Notes under the pieces: model-generated | Database searches by the model: none | What the model was told of the DNA's origin: nothing | What the model saw: only the letters and a program-made list of their open reading frames with translations | Source: Bacteroidales bacterium | Lineage (GTDB): Bacteria > Bacteroidota > Bacteroidia > Bacteroidales > UBA932 | DNA: 64,000 bases | Direction of reading: 5' to 3' | NCBI GenBank assembly: GCA_015060405.1 | Contig: SUYN01000016.1 | Span: forward strand, 1-64,000 | Part shown: positions 35,289-44,585 of the stretch, piece after piece | Numbering within the stretch: position 1 is the first letter of the stretch | Layout: each line of letters starts with the position of its first letter | Program-made: the position numbers and the translations under genes

Positions 35289-37147
35289 CAGAACGGAAAT
35301 AAGAGAGGCAGCACGAACACCATCACCACTCCCATGAGTATCTGCAGAGGGAGACCGACCTTGACATAGTCCATGAAGGTGTACTGACCTGCCGACATCA
35401 CGAGGGCGTTAGGTGGAGTTGAGAACGGCGAAGCGAAGCACATGCTTGCCGCCACAGTCACCGCGAACATGAACGGAACAGGGCTTACACCGATCTGCAT
35501 GGCACACTGCAGTGCGATAGGGGCCATGAGGACCGCCGTCACCGTGTTGCTTATGAATATGGTCATCACTGATGTCGCGGCATAGATTCCGGCAAGAAGA
35601 AGGCGGGGACCGCTGCCGCCCAGGCCTGTCACTATGGCACCGGAAATCATTTCAGACACACCGGTCTTCTCCAGCGCTATGGACATAGGAAGCATGGCGG
35701 CGAAAAGGACTATGGTCTGCCAGTTGATGGTCTTGTAGGCTGCCTCGACGCTGCGCACGCAGCCGGTGATGACCATCAGCACGGCTGCAAGCAGGACGGA
35801 AGTCACCGGAGCAACAGGGATACTGTCTACCACCATCATGACTATCATTGCAATCATTATGGCGGCAGCTACCGGAGCCTTGTAGTCAAGAGTCACCTTG
35901 GCCGCCTCCTGAAGAGGCTCGCCGAGAACCACCCAGTTGGTGGATTCGTTCTTCATGCGGGCTATGTCCTTCCATGCGCCCTGCACCAGAAGCACATCAC
36001 CGTCATGCATCTTCACATTGCCCAGGTCGTTCAGTATGTACTCCTTCTTTCTCCTGATACCGAGCACATTGACGCTGAACTTGCTGCGGAAGCCCGCCTC
36101 CACGATGGTACGGTTGATCATTGATGAAGAAGGCATTATGAGGATCTCAGCCACTCCGATGTCGAAGAAGTCGAGAGATGCATTCGAAGAACTTCCGTCG
36201 ATTTCATCCGTGTGGTTGTCAAGAAGACGGAGAGAGTAGTCTTCGGCAAACTTCGTTATCATTTCCGGATCTCCAGAAAGGTAGAGGACATCGTTCTGCT
36301 TGAGCACAAGGTCAGGCGAAGCAAGCTGCTGGTTCACCGTACGGACGAACCTGTTCTGACCTGTACTGCGTCGGAGCTCGAGGACATTGATGCCGTACTC
36401 CCTGTAGATGTTCAGGTCCACTACAGTCTGGCCTATGGCCTTGGAATCGTGATTCTTGATGTGTACACGGAAGAGGTTATCCGACACACCGTATTCCTTG
36501 ACCAGTTCCTTAAGTGACTTTCCGCTTTTCTTTCCGTCCTTGACCTTGTCCTTCGAAGTCAGCATCTTTGTGGCCGGGAGCAGATAGAGGATGCCCACCA
36601 CAAGGGTCACAAGACCTACAGGAAGGAAGGAGAAGAAGCCAAGCGGCTCGAAGCCTGACGATGCCAGGGTGTCGCTGACGATAAGGTTGGGCGGCGTACC
36701 GATGAGGGTCATCATACCTCCCATGCTGCTCGCAAACGCCAGAGGCATGAGGAGACGGCGCGAAGATGTACCCGCTGCAGCAGCCATGCTCACCACGATA
36801 GGAAGCATCAGTGCCACAGTTCCGGTGTTGCTGACAAACATTCCTATGGCGGAGGTCACAATCATCACAAGCAGGAAGAGACGGAGCTCGCTGTTGCCTG
36901 CGAGAGTCATGACCTTGCTGCCTATCATCTTGGCGAGACCGGTCTGGAATATGCCGCCGCCGACGATGAAAAGGCCCACCATCATTATCACAGTAGTGTT
37001 CGAGAAACCCGAAAGGGCCTCGGAAGGAGTCAGGATCTGGCAAAGAAGAAGGGCCAGAAGGGCGCATAAGGCCACCAGGTCGGAACGTACCTTGCCGGTG
37101 ACGAACAATATGGCCGAAATCAATAATATTATAAGTGTCGCAATCAT
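35288..37147 (-). CDS. SLC13/DASS-family transporter with two TrkA-C domains
   Basis: A 619-residue inner-membrane permease of the CitT/SAC1-like type. The first half has about six hydrophobic segments (GLFIVGGGIFQTGLAKMIGS; FVSNTGTVALMLPIVVSMAA; LIGTPPNLIVSDTL, the Asn-Pro substrate hairpin). A cytosolic insert at about 210-385 holds two TrkA-C/RCK-C domains. The second half repeats the pattern (FISNTVTAVLMAPIALQCAM; FSTPPNALVMSAGQYTFMDY). Related proteins move sulfate, phosphate or dicarboxylates with sodium; the substrate is not readable. It is coupled to the GH128 gene. Confidence 0.88.
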   Translation of the reverse strand: MIATLIILLISAILFVTGKVRSDLVALCALLALLLCQILTPSEALSGFSNTTVIMMVGLFIVGGGIFQTGLAKMIGSKVMTLAGNSELRLFLLVMIVTSAIGMFVSNTGTVALMLPIVVSMAAAAGTSSRRLLMPLAFASSMGGMMTLIGTPPNLIVSDTLASSGFEPLGFFSFLPVGLVTLVVGILYLLPATKMLTSKDKVKDGKKSGKSLKELVKEYGVSDNLFRVHIKNHDSKAIGQTVVDLNIYREYGINVLELRRSTGQNRFVRTVNQQLASPDLVLKQNDVLYLSGDPEMITKFAEDYSLRLLDNHTDEIDGSSSNASLDFFDIGVAEILIMPSSSMINRTIVEAGFRSKFSVNVLGIRRKKEYILNDLGNVKMHDGDVLLVQGAWKDIARMKNESTNWVVLGEPLQEAAKVTLDYKAPVAAAIMIAMIVMMVVDSIPVAPVTSVLLAAVLMVITGCVRSVEAAYKTINWQTIVLFAAMLPMSIALEKTGVSEMISGAIVTGLGGSGPRLLLAGIYAATSVMTIFISNTVTAVLMAPIALQCAMQIGVSPVPFMFAVTVAASMCFASPFSTPPNALVMSAGQYTFMDYVKVGLPLQILMGVVMVFVLPLLFPF

Positions 37148-37217
37148 ATTTCAGAATTTCAATTCAATCCATTTTCATGCTGAAGAAGTACAAAGATACA
37201 AATTATTCAAGGGCAGA

Positions 37218-37685
37218 TCATATCTTCAGGGGCACGCTTAATGTATTTTTAACCTCACCTATGACGAATATGCTATGGAGCGAGCCTATACATTCCAGAT
37301 CGCCGAGAGTCCCGAGGACAAAGTTCTGATAATCCTGCATATTCCTGGCATATATCTTAAGCTGATAGTCATAATCTCCCGAAGTGTTGAAACACTCCAC
37401 CACCTCTTCGATGTCGGCTATCACCGAGGTGAACTGTCTGCTGAATTCCTTGCTGTGGTGCTTCAGCCTCACGTTGCAAAGCACCATGATGCCGTTGCCG
37501 GCCTTGATCGGGTCCACGACAGCGACATATTTCTTTATATATCCCTCTCTCTCAAGGCGTTTCTGCCTTTCAAAGACCGGAGAAGGGGAAAGGTTGACCT
37601 TCGCCGCAAGCTCCTTTGTCGTGAGTTTCGCATCCTTCTGCAGCTCCCGCAGAATAAGGATGTCCGTCCTGTCGAGAATCTCCAT
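37218..37685 (-). CDS. Lrp/AsnC family transcriptional regulator
   Basis: A 155-residue regulator: N-terminal winged HTH (LDRTDILILRELQKDAKLTT, KELAAKVNLSPSPVFERQKR) and a C-terminal RAM/AsnC ligand-binding domain (about 65-150, ending VIGEVKNTLSVPLKI). It is divergent from metX, 196 bp apart, and probably controls the adjacent homoserine/methionine genes in response to an amino acid. The ligand is inferred from context. Confidence 0.9.
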   Translation of the reverse strand: MEILDRTDILILRELQKDAKLTTKELAAKVNLSPSPVFERQKRLEREGYIKKYVAVVDPIKAGNGIMVLCNVRLKHHSKEFSRQFTSVIADIEEVVECFNTSGDYDYQLKIYARNMQDYQNFVLGTLGDLECIGSLHSIFVIGEVKNTLSVPLKI

Positions 37686-37747
37686 AGCAACAATCCGATT
37701 ATCAGCCGTTTTACAGAATATTATTCTTTACAATCTCATATTTCAAG

Positions 37748-37848
37748 CAAATATAGAATATTTTTCCGAAATCTTCAGAAAGGTTGCATATATCATCACA
37801 ATATCTCATCTTTGCAGCCCTGTCAAGAGAGAAAAAATAGTATCTTTG
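37748..37848. promoter_or_regulatory. Divergent -7 boxes between lrp-like gene and metX
   Basis: On the reverse strand TATATTTG (37755-37748) lies 62 bp before the regulator ATG. On the forward strand TATCTTTG (37841-37848) lies 33 bp before the metX ATG. Neither has a canonical -33 TTTG at 19-21 bp. No riboswitch-like structure was recognised between them. Confidence 0.45.
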
Positions 37849-37881
37849 CACGTTTTTGCAGAATCGGATAACCGATTGATT

Positions 37882-38904
37882 ATGATAAGAAAGGAATACA
37901 TACATGACGGCACGTTCGAGTTCGAGGCCGGAGGAAGCATAGAGGGGCTGAAGGTCGTCTACCATTGTTCGGAACGGCCATGGCAGAAAGATGACGAAAG
38001 AAAGGTAATATGGATATGTCATGCCCTGACCGCCAACTCCGATGCGGAGGACTGGTGGCCGGAACTTGTAGGGCTCGGAAAGCTCTTCGACACGGAAAAG
38101 TACTTCGTAGTCTGCGCAAACATGCTCGGTTCCGCATACGGTTCCTCGGGTCCATCGACCGTAAACCCGGCGACAGGAGAGCCGTACTATTTTGATTTCC
38201 CGAGGATAAGCGTGCGCGACATTGTCCGCGCCAACGACCTTGTACGCAGACACATAGGCATAGGGCACATAGACTTCATGGTGGGAGGCTCCATCGGAGG
38301 TTTCCAGTCCGTGGAATGGTCCATAATGGAGCCCGAAGTCATCAGAAGGGCTGTGTACATAGCCTGCGGTTCAAGAGTGACCCCGTGGCTGACAGCCTAT
38401 AACGAGTCCATGAGGATGGCCCTCGAATCCGACCCCACATTCCGCGAATGTGCAAGTCTCAGAGGCGGGGAGACCGGCCTGAGATGCGCCAGGAGCATCG
38501 CCCTCATATCATACAGAAGCTACGAGGGCTACAACGCGACACAGTGGGAACAGGACGAAGACTGCCTTTTTGCAGGAAAGGCCGGATCCTACCAGAGATA
38601 CCAGGGAAAGAAGCTCTCCGACCGTTTCGACGCATATTCCTACTACTACCTGTGCGGATCGGTGGACAGCAACAATGTCGGCAGAGGCCGTGGAGGAGTG
38701 GCGAGGGCCCTGGGGACGATCAGGACAGAATGTACGGTAATAGGAATAGACAGCGACAGGCTCTTTCCGGTAGAGGAACAGAAATACATAGCCTCATGCA
38801 TTCCCGGAGCGACGTATCACGAGATAACATCGAAGTTCGGACACGACGGGTTTCTCCTTGAGAACGACCAGCTTACGGCCATCATAAAGCCGCTGCTGCC
38901 ATAA
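37882..38904 (+). CDS. metX: Homoserine O-acetyltransferase
   Basis: A 340-residue alpha/beta-hydrolase-fold enzyme that acetylates homoserine with acetyl-CoA, the first committed methionine step. The frame is open far upstream, but ATG 37882 gives the family start (EYIHDGTFEFEAGGSIEGLK). Signatures: ICHALTANSDAEDWWPELVG, NMLGSAYGSSGP, nucleophile VGGSIGGFQSVEW, IGIDSDRLFPVEEQ (Asp) and SKFGHDGFLLE (His). It is followed 25 bp later by thrA, which makes its substrate. Confidence 0.93.
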   Translation: MIRKEYIHDGTFEFEAGGSIEGLKVVYHCSERPWQKDDERKVIWICHALTANSDAEDWWPELVGLGKLFDTEKYFVVCANMLGSAYGSSGPSTVNPATGEPYYFDFPRISVRDIVRANDLVRRHIGIGHIDFMVGGSIGGFQSVEWSIMEPEVIRRAVYIACGSRVTPWLTAYNESMRMALESDPTFRECASLRGGETGLRCARSIALISYRSYEGYNATQWEQDEDCLFAGKAGSYQRYQGKKLSDRFDAYSYYYLCGSVDSNNVGRGRGGVARALGTIRTECTVIGIDSDRLFPVEEQKYIASCIPGATYHEITSKFGHDGFLLENDQLTAIIKPLLP

Positions 38905-38929
38905 GACAAAAAATTATAACGACAACTAT

Positions 38930-41392
38930 ATGCAGGTATTGAAATTCGGCGGATCGTCAGTAGCGGACGCCCAGAACATGGCCAAGGTGGTGGACATCGT
39001 GGCAAATGCAGTGGACCGCGACAGGACCATCCTCGTCGCTTCCGCCATCAGCGGATGTACTGACACACTGATCAGGATAGGAACCCTCGCATCGCAGAGG
39101 GACGAAAGCTACAAGGAACTCATCAACGGACTCCAGGAAAAGCACCACACCATAATCCGTGACTTCCTGCCTCACGAGAAACAGGACGAGTCCATAGAAG
39201 TATGCGACTCTCTGTTCGACTCGCTCAGGAGCATCGCCCAGGGAGTATTCCTCCTTGGAGAGCTGTCGCCAGCCAGCCTGGATGCAATCCAGGGCTTCGG
39301 TGAGCTGTGGTCCACCAAGATCCTCGCGACCAAGCTCGCTTCGATAGGCATCGCCACCAGATGGGTGGATTCAAGGCAGATCATCCGCACCATAGCGAAG
39401 GGAGACAAGAACGTAGTGGATGTACAGAAGACTTATTCACGCATAAATGCTATGGTGGAGAACAACCCCATCACCCAGCTCTTCGTTCTGCCCGGCTTCA
39501 TAGCATCCGACAAGCAGGGCCGCACCACGACCCTCGGCCGCGGCGGCTCGGACTACACGGCGTCATTATATGCAGTAGGATGCAAGGCACGCATCCTCGA
39601 GATATGGACGGATGTGCCTGGAATGATGACTTCCAACCCGAAGGTAGTCCCTACAGCACGCACGATCAGCAATATATCCTATAAGGCTGCCCTTGAGCTA
39701 TCGCATTTCGGAGCTAAGGTCATATATCCCCCTACAATCCAGCCGGTCGTGACAGAGGGTATTCCCATATACGTAAAGAACACCTTTGATCCTGCAGCAT
39801 ACGGCACCCTCATCGAGAAGAATCCCCCACGCAGGAAAGACCCTGTCATCGGCATCTCCAATTCCGACAACATCGCCCTGCTCTCTCTCGAGGGAAGCGG
39901 AATGGTCGGCATTCCGGGCTTCTCAAGCCGTCTGTTCGAGACCTTGAGCCAGAACGACATCAACATCATACTCATCACCCAGGCATCTTCAGTGCACACC
40001 ATGTGCATCGCCGTGTCGGAGAAGGACGCCGAAAAGGCGCGTGAAGCTGCAGACAGATGCTTCGCCTACGAGATCTCCCTCGGAAAGCTCAATCCTCTCA
40101 AGGTGGAGAAAGGCTTCTCTATCGTATGCCTTGTCGGGGACGACGTGCTCAACCACAGCGGAGCGACAGGCCGCATGCTTGCCACACTCGGCAGGAACAG
40201 CATCCCGGTGAGAGCGACCGCACAAGGTTCGTCGGAAAGGAACATCTCAGTGATCATCTCCTCAGCCGACACAGACGCCGCCATCCGCACCATCCATAAC
40301 GAATTCTTCGACAGAAAGAGCGGAAAGGACATCCACCTGTTCATTGCAGGATACGGAGTCGTAGGAAAGGCCCTTGTGGACATCATCTCCAAGAACAGGG
40401 ACAGGATCGAGGCCCGCACAGGCCGAAGACTCCATGTATGCGGCCTGTCAAACAGCCGAAGGTTCGTGATAGACAAGAACGGGCTCGAACTGGAGAACAT
40501 AGCCGGACTTCTTGCGGCAGGTGAGAGTTCCGCAGACGAGGCTTACTTCACCCACCTCGCGACCCTCACACTGGAGAACTCCGTGTTCGTGGACTGCACG
40601 GCATCTGCAGACATAGCATTCAAGTACATGAACCTTTTCAAGAAGGGCTATTCAGTGGTCGCCTGCAACAAGATAACATTCTCGGCTCCTTACAAGCATT
40701 ACGCAGCCCTCAAGGAAGCCGCAATCGAGATAGGAGCGACCCTCCGCTACGAGACCACAGTAGGTGCGGCCCTCCCCATCCTCGAGTCCATCTCCCGCAG
40801 CGTACACAGCGGTGACGAGATAGCACGCATCGAGGCCGTGCTGAGCGGCACCCTCAACTATATCTTCAGCAACTATGCCGGAGGCGAAGGCGGCACCTTT
40901 GCAGAAGTCGTCAGAAGGGCCCAGGACGCCGGCTACACCGAACCGGACCCGAGACTCGACCTCAGCGGACGCGACGTCCTCAGGAAACTCCTCATCCTCT
41001 CACGCGAGGCCGGGGTCCCTCTCGATGAAAAGGACGTCCAGATCTCACCTATCCTGTCGGATGATTTCTTCGAAGGAGACGTGGAAGCCTTCTACACGAA
41101 GCTGGCTGAAAACGAGGCAGTCTTTGCGGAGCGCTACAGCGAAGCCGCTTCCAAAGGCCTGAGACAGAGATTCGTGGCATCACTCATAAAGGACGAGCAG
41201 GCTCCTTTGAGATACAGGGCAAGGATAGGGCTCGAGTCCATCTCCGAGTCACATCCTCTCTACAGCCTGAGCGGCACAGACAACTGCGCCATCATCCAGA
41301 CCGACTTCTACCCGTCACCACTGGTAGTCCAGGGAGCAGGAGCAGGAGCCTACCAGACTGCATCCGGAGTCCTAAACGACATAATCATGTAA
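38930..41392 (+). CDS. thrA: Bifunctional aspartokinase/homoserine dehydrogenase
   Basis: An 820-residue fusion, the same length as E. coli ThrA. Residues about 1-290 are the aspartokinase (VLKFGGSSVADAQNMAKVVD; TTLGRGGSDYTASLYA). Residues about 310-455 are two ACT domains for feedback control (GISNSDNIALLSLEGSGMVG). Residues about 460-820 are homoserine dehydrogenase (IHLFIAGYGVVGKALVDIIS; YETTVGAALPILESISRSVH; GYTEPDPRLDLSGRDVLRKL). It makes aspartyl phosphate and later homoserine; the middle step is supplied by asd two genes downstream. Confidence 0.96.
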   Translation: MQVLKFGGSSVADAQNMAKVVDIVANAVDRDRTILVASAISGCTDTLIRIGTLASQRDESYKELINGLQEKHHTIIRDFLPHEKQDESIEVCDSLFDSLRSIAQGVFLLGELSPASLDAIQGFGELWSTKILATKLASIGIATRWVDSRQIIRTIAKGDKNVVDVQKTYSRINAMVENNPITQLFVLPGFIASDKQGRTTTLGRGGSDYTASLYAVGCKARILEIWTDVPGMMTSNPKVVPTARTISNISYKAALELSHFGAKVIYPPTIQPVVTEGIPIYVKNTFDPAAYGTLIEKNPPRRKDPVIGISNSDNIALLSLEGSGMVGIPGFSSRLFETLSQNDINIILITQASSVHTMCIAVSEKDAEKAREAADRCFAYEISLGKLNPLKVEKGFSIVCLVGDDVLNHSGATGRMLATLGRNSIPVRATAQGSSERNISVIISSADTDAAIRTIHNEFFDRKSGKDIHLFIAGYGVVGKALVDIISKNRDRIEARTGRRLHVCGLSNSRRFVIDKNGLELENIAGLLAAGESSADEAYFTHLATLTLENSVFVDCTASADIAFKYMNLFKKGYSVVACNKITFSAPYKHYAALKEAAIEIGATLRYETTVGAALPILESISRSVHSGDEIARIEAVLSGTLNYIFSNYAGGEGGTFAEVVRRAQDAGYTEPDPRLDLSGRDVLRKLLILSREAGVPLDEKDVQISPILSDDFFEGDVEAFYTKLAENEAVFAERYSEAASKGLRQRFVASLIKDEQAPLRYRARIGLESISESHPLYSLSGTDNCAIIQTDFYPSPLVVQGAGAGAYQTASGVLNDIIM

Positions 41393-41417
41393 TCCCGTCC
41401 GGAAGATTGCCCTCAAC

Positions 41418-41547
41418 GTCCAGAAAAAGGGCTCTATTCTTGGACACGCACATCAAAATGAACCTTCTGTCCAGAAAAAGCGGCATTTTTATGGACAAGC
41501 GAACAGATAACGACCTTCTGTCCATGAAAAGCAGCTGTTTTGTGGAC
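41418..41547 (+). repeat. Three tandem 51-bp hairpin repeats in front of metY
   Basis: Units begin at 41418, 41469 and 41520, exactly 51 bp apart. Each starts GTCCA and about 25 bp later has TGGAC, so each folds: GTCCA/TGGAC plus inner A-run/T-run pairs. The loops differ while the stem ends are kept. Shared words are GTCCAGAAAAAG, TGGACA and CCTTCT. A 65-codon frame runs through the array because 51 is divisible by three, but it overlaps the metY start in another frame and shows no protein family. The array may be REP-like DNA, an attenuator, or a processing site for the thrA-metY message. Confidence 0.7.
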
Positions 41548-41564
41548 AGAGAAAGAAAAAGAAT

Positions 41565-42839
41565 ATGGAAAAGAAGAATTATAAGTTCGAGACCCTTCAG
41601 GTAAGGGCAGGCCAGGAGATAGATCCGGTTTCCAAAGGCACGGCAGTTCCTATTTATCAGAGTACTGCATATACCTTCGACAGTATGGAGTACGGCGCAG
41701 AGCTCTTCGAGCTGAAGCGCCCGGGCAACATATACACCCGCATCACCAACACCACCAACGAAGTGTTTGAAAAGAGGATGGCGGCTCTCGAAGGCGGTGT
41801 AGCGGCAGTTTCCACCGCTTCAGGACAGTCTGCGGTGTTTCTCTCGATCACCAACATCTGCGGTCCCGGAGACAACATCGTCGCACAGCCTTTCCTTTAC
41901 GGAGGAACATTCACCATGTTCGCCATCACCCTCCGCGACATGGGCATCGAGGTGCGCTTTGCAAAGAGTGACCATGTGTCAGACCTTGAGGTCCTCGCGG
42001 ACAGCCGCACCAAGGCCATCTTCCTTGAGAACATAGGAAACCCGGCTTTCAACATTCCGGACTACGAGCCGATTGTCGAAATGGCCCGCCGCAAAGGGAT
42101 ATGCGTGATGGTGGACAACACCTTCGGAATGGGCGGCTATCTTTTCCGTCCGTTCGAGTGGGGTGCGAACGTTTCGATCCACTCTGCGACCAAATGGATA
42201 TGCGGACACGGAACAGCACTCGGCGGAATCGTCGTAGACGGAGGCAACTTCGACTGGACTCCGGAGAAGTACCCTCTTCTGGCAGCTCCATCAGAAAGCT
42301 ACCACGGCCTTGTCTACAAGGAAGTCTTCGGTGATGCTGCTTTTGCAGGACGCGTACGCGTGGACGGACTGCGCAACATAGGCCCTGCAGCATCCCCATT
42401 CAATTCCTTCCTCATGCTTCAGGGGCTCGAGACCTTGTCGCTCAGAGCGGAGCGCTGCTGCGACAACGCCCTCGCCGTAGCGGAATTCCTCGAGAGCCAC
42501 CCTGCAGTGGAAAGCGTGAACTACCCTGGCCTGAAGAGCAACCAGTACCACGAACTCGGCTGCAAGTACCTCAAGCACGGTTTCGGAGGCGTGCTCACAT
42601 TCCGTGTCAAAGGAGGTTTTGAAGCAGCTGCAGCCCTCGTGACCCGCCTTGAGCTCATCCTCCACGTGGGCAGTGTAGGAGACGCCAAGTCACTCATCGT
42701 GCACCCGGCATCCACTACCCACTCCCAGCTCAGCCCTGAGGAGCAGGTCGCAGCAGGCGTCTACCCTAACATGCTCCGCCTGAGCGTCGGCATCGAAAAC
42801 GTCGACGACCTCATCGCCGACCTCGCCGCCGCCCTGTAA
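41565..42839 (+). CDS. metY: O-acetylhomoserine sulfhydrylase
   Basis: A 424-residue PLP enzyme of the Cys/Met-metabolism family that makes homocysteine from O-acetylhomoserine and sulfide. It begins YKFETLQVRAGQEIDPVSKG. PLP contacts are seen in STASGQSAVFLSITNI, VDNTFGMGGYLFRPFEWG and the Schiff-base Lys in SIHSATKWICGHGTALGG. Near the end VGDAKSLIVHPASTTHSQLS and RLSVGIENVDDLIADL are family hallmarks. It is the downstream partner of MetX, separated from thrA by 172 bp carrying the hairpin repeats. Confidence 0.95.
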   Translation: MEKKNYKFETLQVRAGQEIDPVSKGTAVPIYQSTAYTFDSMEYGAELFELKRPGNIYTRITNTTNEVFEKRMAALEGGVAAVSTASGQSAVFLSITNICGPGDNIVAQPFLYGGTFTMFAITLRDMGIEVRFAKSDHVSDLEVLADSRTKAIFLENIGNPAFNIPDYEPIVEMARRKGICVMVDNTFGMGGYLFRPFEWGANVSIHSATKWICGHGTALGGIVVDGGNFDWTPEKYPLLAAPSESYHGLVYKEVFGDAAFAGRVRVDGLRNIGPAASPFNSFLMLQGLETLSLRAERCCDNALAVAEFLESHPAVESVNYPGLKSNQYHELGCKYLKHGFGGVLTFRVKGGFEAAAALVTRLELILHVGSVGDAKSLIVHPASTTHSQLSPEEQVAAGVYPNMLRLSVGIENVDDLIADLAAAL

Positions 42840-42909
42840 GCTCCCGAGCCCACGAAACACCTGACAATCAGCTATTTAATTGACACTCCATTATATAACG
42901 TTAGAAAAT

Positions 42910-43917
42910 ATGAAAGTCGCAGTTGTTGGTGCCACAGGTTTGGTTGGCACAAGAATGCTGGAAGTTCTCGCAGAGAGAAACTTCCCTGTAACAGAACTCA
43001 TTCCGGTAGCCTCAGCAAAGTCTGTAGGCCGCAAGATCGCATTCAACGGGAAAGTCTGGGACGTAGTGAGCGCAGAAGATGCGATAGCAGCCCGTCCCGA
43101 CCTCGCACTCTTCTCAGCCGGAGGAAGCACATCGGCCGAACTCGCCCCTAAGTTCGCCGAAGTCGGAACACGCGTAGTGGACAACTCATCACAGTGGCGC
43201 ATGGACCCGACCAAGAAACTCGTGGTTCCCGAGATCAACGGCGATGTAATCGAAGAATCCGACTACATCATCGCAAACCCTAACTGCTCGACCATCCAGA
43301 TGCTCCTTCCTCTCTGGCCGCTTCACAAGGCCTACACCATCAGACGCATAGTGGTGTCTACCTATCAGTCAGTAACCGGCACAGGTTACAAGGCTATGGA
43401 CCAGATGACGGCAGAGCGCGAAGGAGGCAAGTGGGGAGAATATCCTGCAGTATATCCGCACCCTATCGACCAGAACATCCTCCCTCACATCGACTCATTC
43501 CTTGAGACCGGCTACACCAAAGAAGAGATGAAGATGGTCAACGAGACCCACAAGATCTTCGCCGACAGCAGTATAGGGGTATCTCCGACAACAGTCCGCG
43601 TCCCTGTCCAGGGCGGTCACTCAGAGTCGATCAACCTCGAATTCGAGAAGGACTTTGAAATGGCTGATGTCAGGAAGATGATGGAAGATATGCCTGGCGT
43701 CACCCTCCAGGACGATCCGGCCAACAACGTCTACCCTATGCCGCTCTATGCATGGGGCAAGAACGATGTATTCGTAGGACGCTTCCGCCGTGACCCTTCA
43801 GTAAAGTACGGCCTCAACTTCTGGTGTGTGGCCGACAACCTCCGCAAAGGAGCTGCAACCAATGCAGTTCAGATCGCGGAAAAACTCATAGAAAAAGGAT
43901 TTCTTCCACAAGAGTAA
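42910..43917 (+). CDS. asd: Aspartate-semialdehyde dehydrogenase
   Basis: A 335-residue NADPH-dependent enzyme converting aspartyl phosphate to aspartate semialdehyde, shared by threonine, methionine and lysine synthesis. ATG 42910 places the nucleotide motif at the N-terminus (VAVVGATGLVGTRMLEVLAE). The catalytic Cys is in IANPNCSTIQM, and VSTYQSVTGTGYKAMDQM, VRVPVQGGHSESI follow in order. It starts 70 bp after metY. Confidence 0.95.
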   Translation: MKVAVVGATGLVGTRMLEVLAERNFPVTELIPVASAKSVGRKIAFNGKVWDVVSAEDAIAARPDLALFSAGGSTSAELAPKFAEVGTRVVDNSSQWRMDPTKKLVVPEINGDVIEESDYIIANPNCSTIQMLLPLWPLHKAYTIRRIVVSTYQSVTGTGYKAMDQMTAEREGGKWGEYPAVYPHPIDQNILPHIDSFLETGYTKEEMKMVNETHKIFADSSIGVSPTTVRVPVQGGHSESINLEFEKDFEMADVRKMMEDMPGVTLQDDPANNVYPMPLYAWGKNDVFVGRFRRDPSVKYGLNFWCVADNLRKGAATNAVQIAEKLIEKGFLPQE

Positions 43918-44351
43918 TGGTAACGGTACACAAGCTGACACATGCTGACGATGCTGTAACGGAGAGAATCAGCGCACTGCTGAATTCTCTCCGTCAGGCA
44001 TCTGTACCTCTGGGACAGGCCCGACTTGCAGACCTGTTGTCAAAAGAAGGATTCCACCTGTTTGTCGCAAAAAACGAAGAAGGCGTCATCATCGGAATGC
44101 TGACTCTCACATCCTGCAGCACACTCGCAGGAGACAGACTCTGGATAGAAGATGTAATCGTGGACGAATCCCGTCGCGGCCACGGAACCGGCAGAGCACT
44201 ACTACGCGAAGCCATCTCCTACGCCCGCAACACCCTCAAAGCGGCCTCCATCGCCCTAACCTCAAACCCCTCCCGCACCGCAGCCCGCAGCCTCTACCGC
44301 TCCGAAGGCTTCGAAGAGTACAACACCGGAGTCTTCCGGAAACACCTCTAG
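43917..44351 (+). CDS. GNAT family N-acetyltransferase
   Basis: A 144-residue GCN5-type acetyltransferase. Its ATG overlaps the asd stop (TAATG), so it is translationally coupled to the amino-acid genes. The acetyl-CoA loop is DESRRGHGTGRALL (Q/RxxGxG/A), followed by LTSNPSRTAARSLYRSEGF and a C-terminal VFRKHL. The acceptor substrate is unknown. A truncated relative of this gene lies 4 kb downstream (47988-48176). Confidence 0.82.
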   Translation: MVTVHKLTHADDAVTERISALLNSLRQASVPLGQARLADLLSKEGFHLFVAKNEEGVIIGMLTLTSCSTLAGDRLWIEDVIVDESRRGHGTGRALLREAISYARNTLKAASIALTSNPSRTAARSLYRSEGFEEYNTGVFRKHL

Positions 44352-44403
44352 ACAAAGCCCCGACACCCCACCCCACATCCCTCTATCTATCAGCATCTTA
44401 CAA

Positions 44404-44437
44404 GAAATGCCTGCTGTCATCTCGCAGCAGGCATTTC
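44404..44437 (+). terminator. Strong hairpin after the GNAT gene
   Basis: GAAATGCCTGCTG (44404-44416) and CAGCAGGCATTTC (44425-44437) form a perfect 13-bp stem with an 8-base loop, 52 bp after the GNAT stop. No long T-run follows, only TTTCCTGT; it still most likely ends the metX-asd operon. Confidence 0.6.
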
Positions 44438-44585
44438 CTGTAACATATTGCTGCTCAAAACGATGAATGGCACAAAGGGAGGCAGCAAGGGTGAAGATAT
44501 TTAATTTCTGTTGAATCTAAACTCGTTGCATAGATATCCAAAAGGAAATATTGCCTATCTTGCAGAAAATATCATCAGTATTTCT

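Noticed and set aside
37686..37881. SAM riboswitch before metX
   Set aside because: No conserved riboswitch core or long paired helices were found in this short AT-rich region; only promoter boxes are visible.
41407..41604. A 65-codon gene made of 17-residue repeats
   Set aside because: The periodicity comes from the 51-bp hairpin repeats; the frame overlaps the metY start, has no recognisable protein character and the conserved bases are those that pair in the hairpins.
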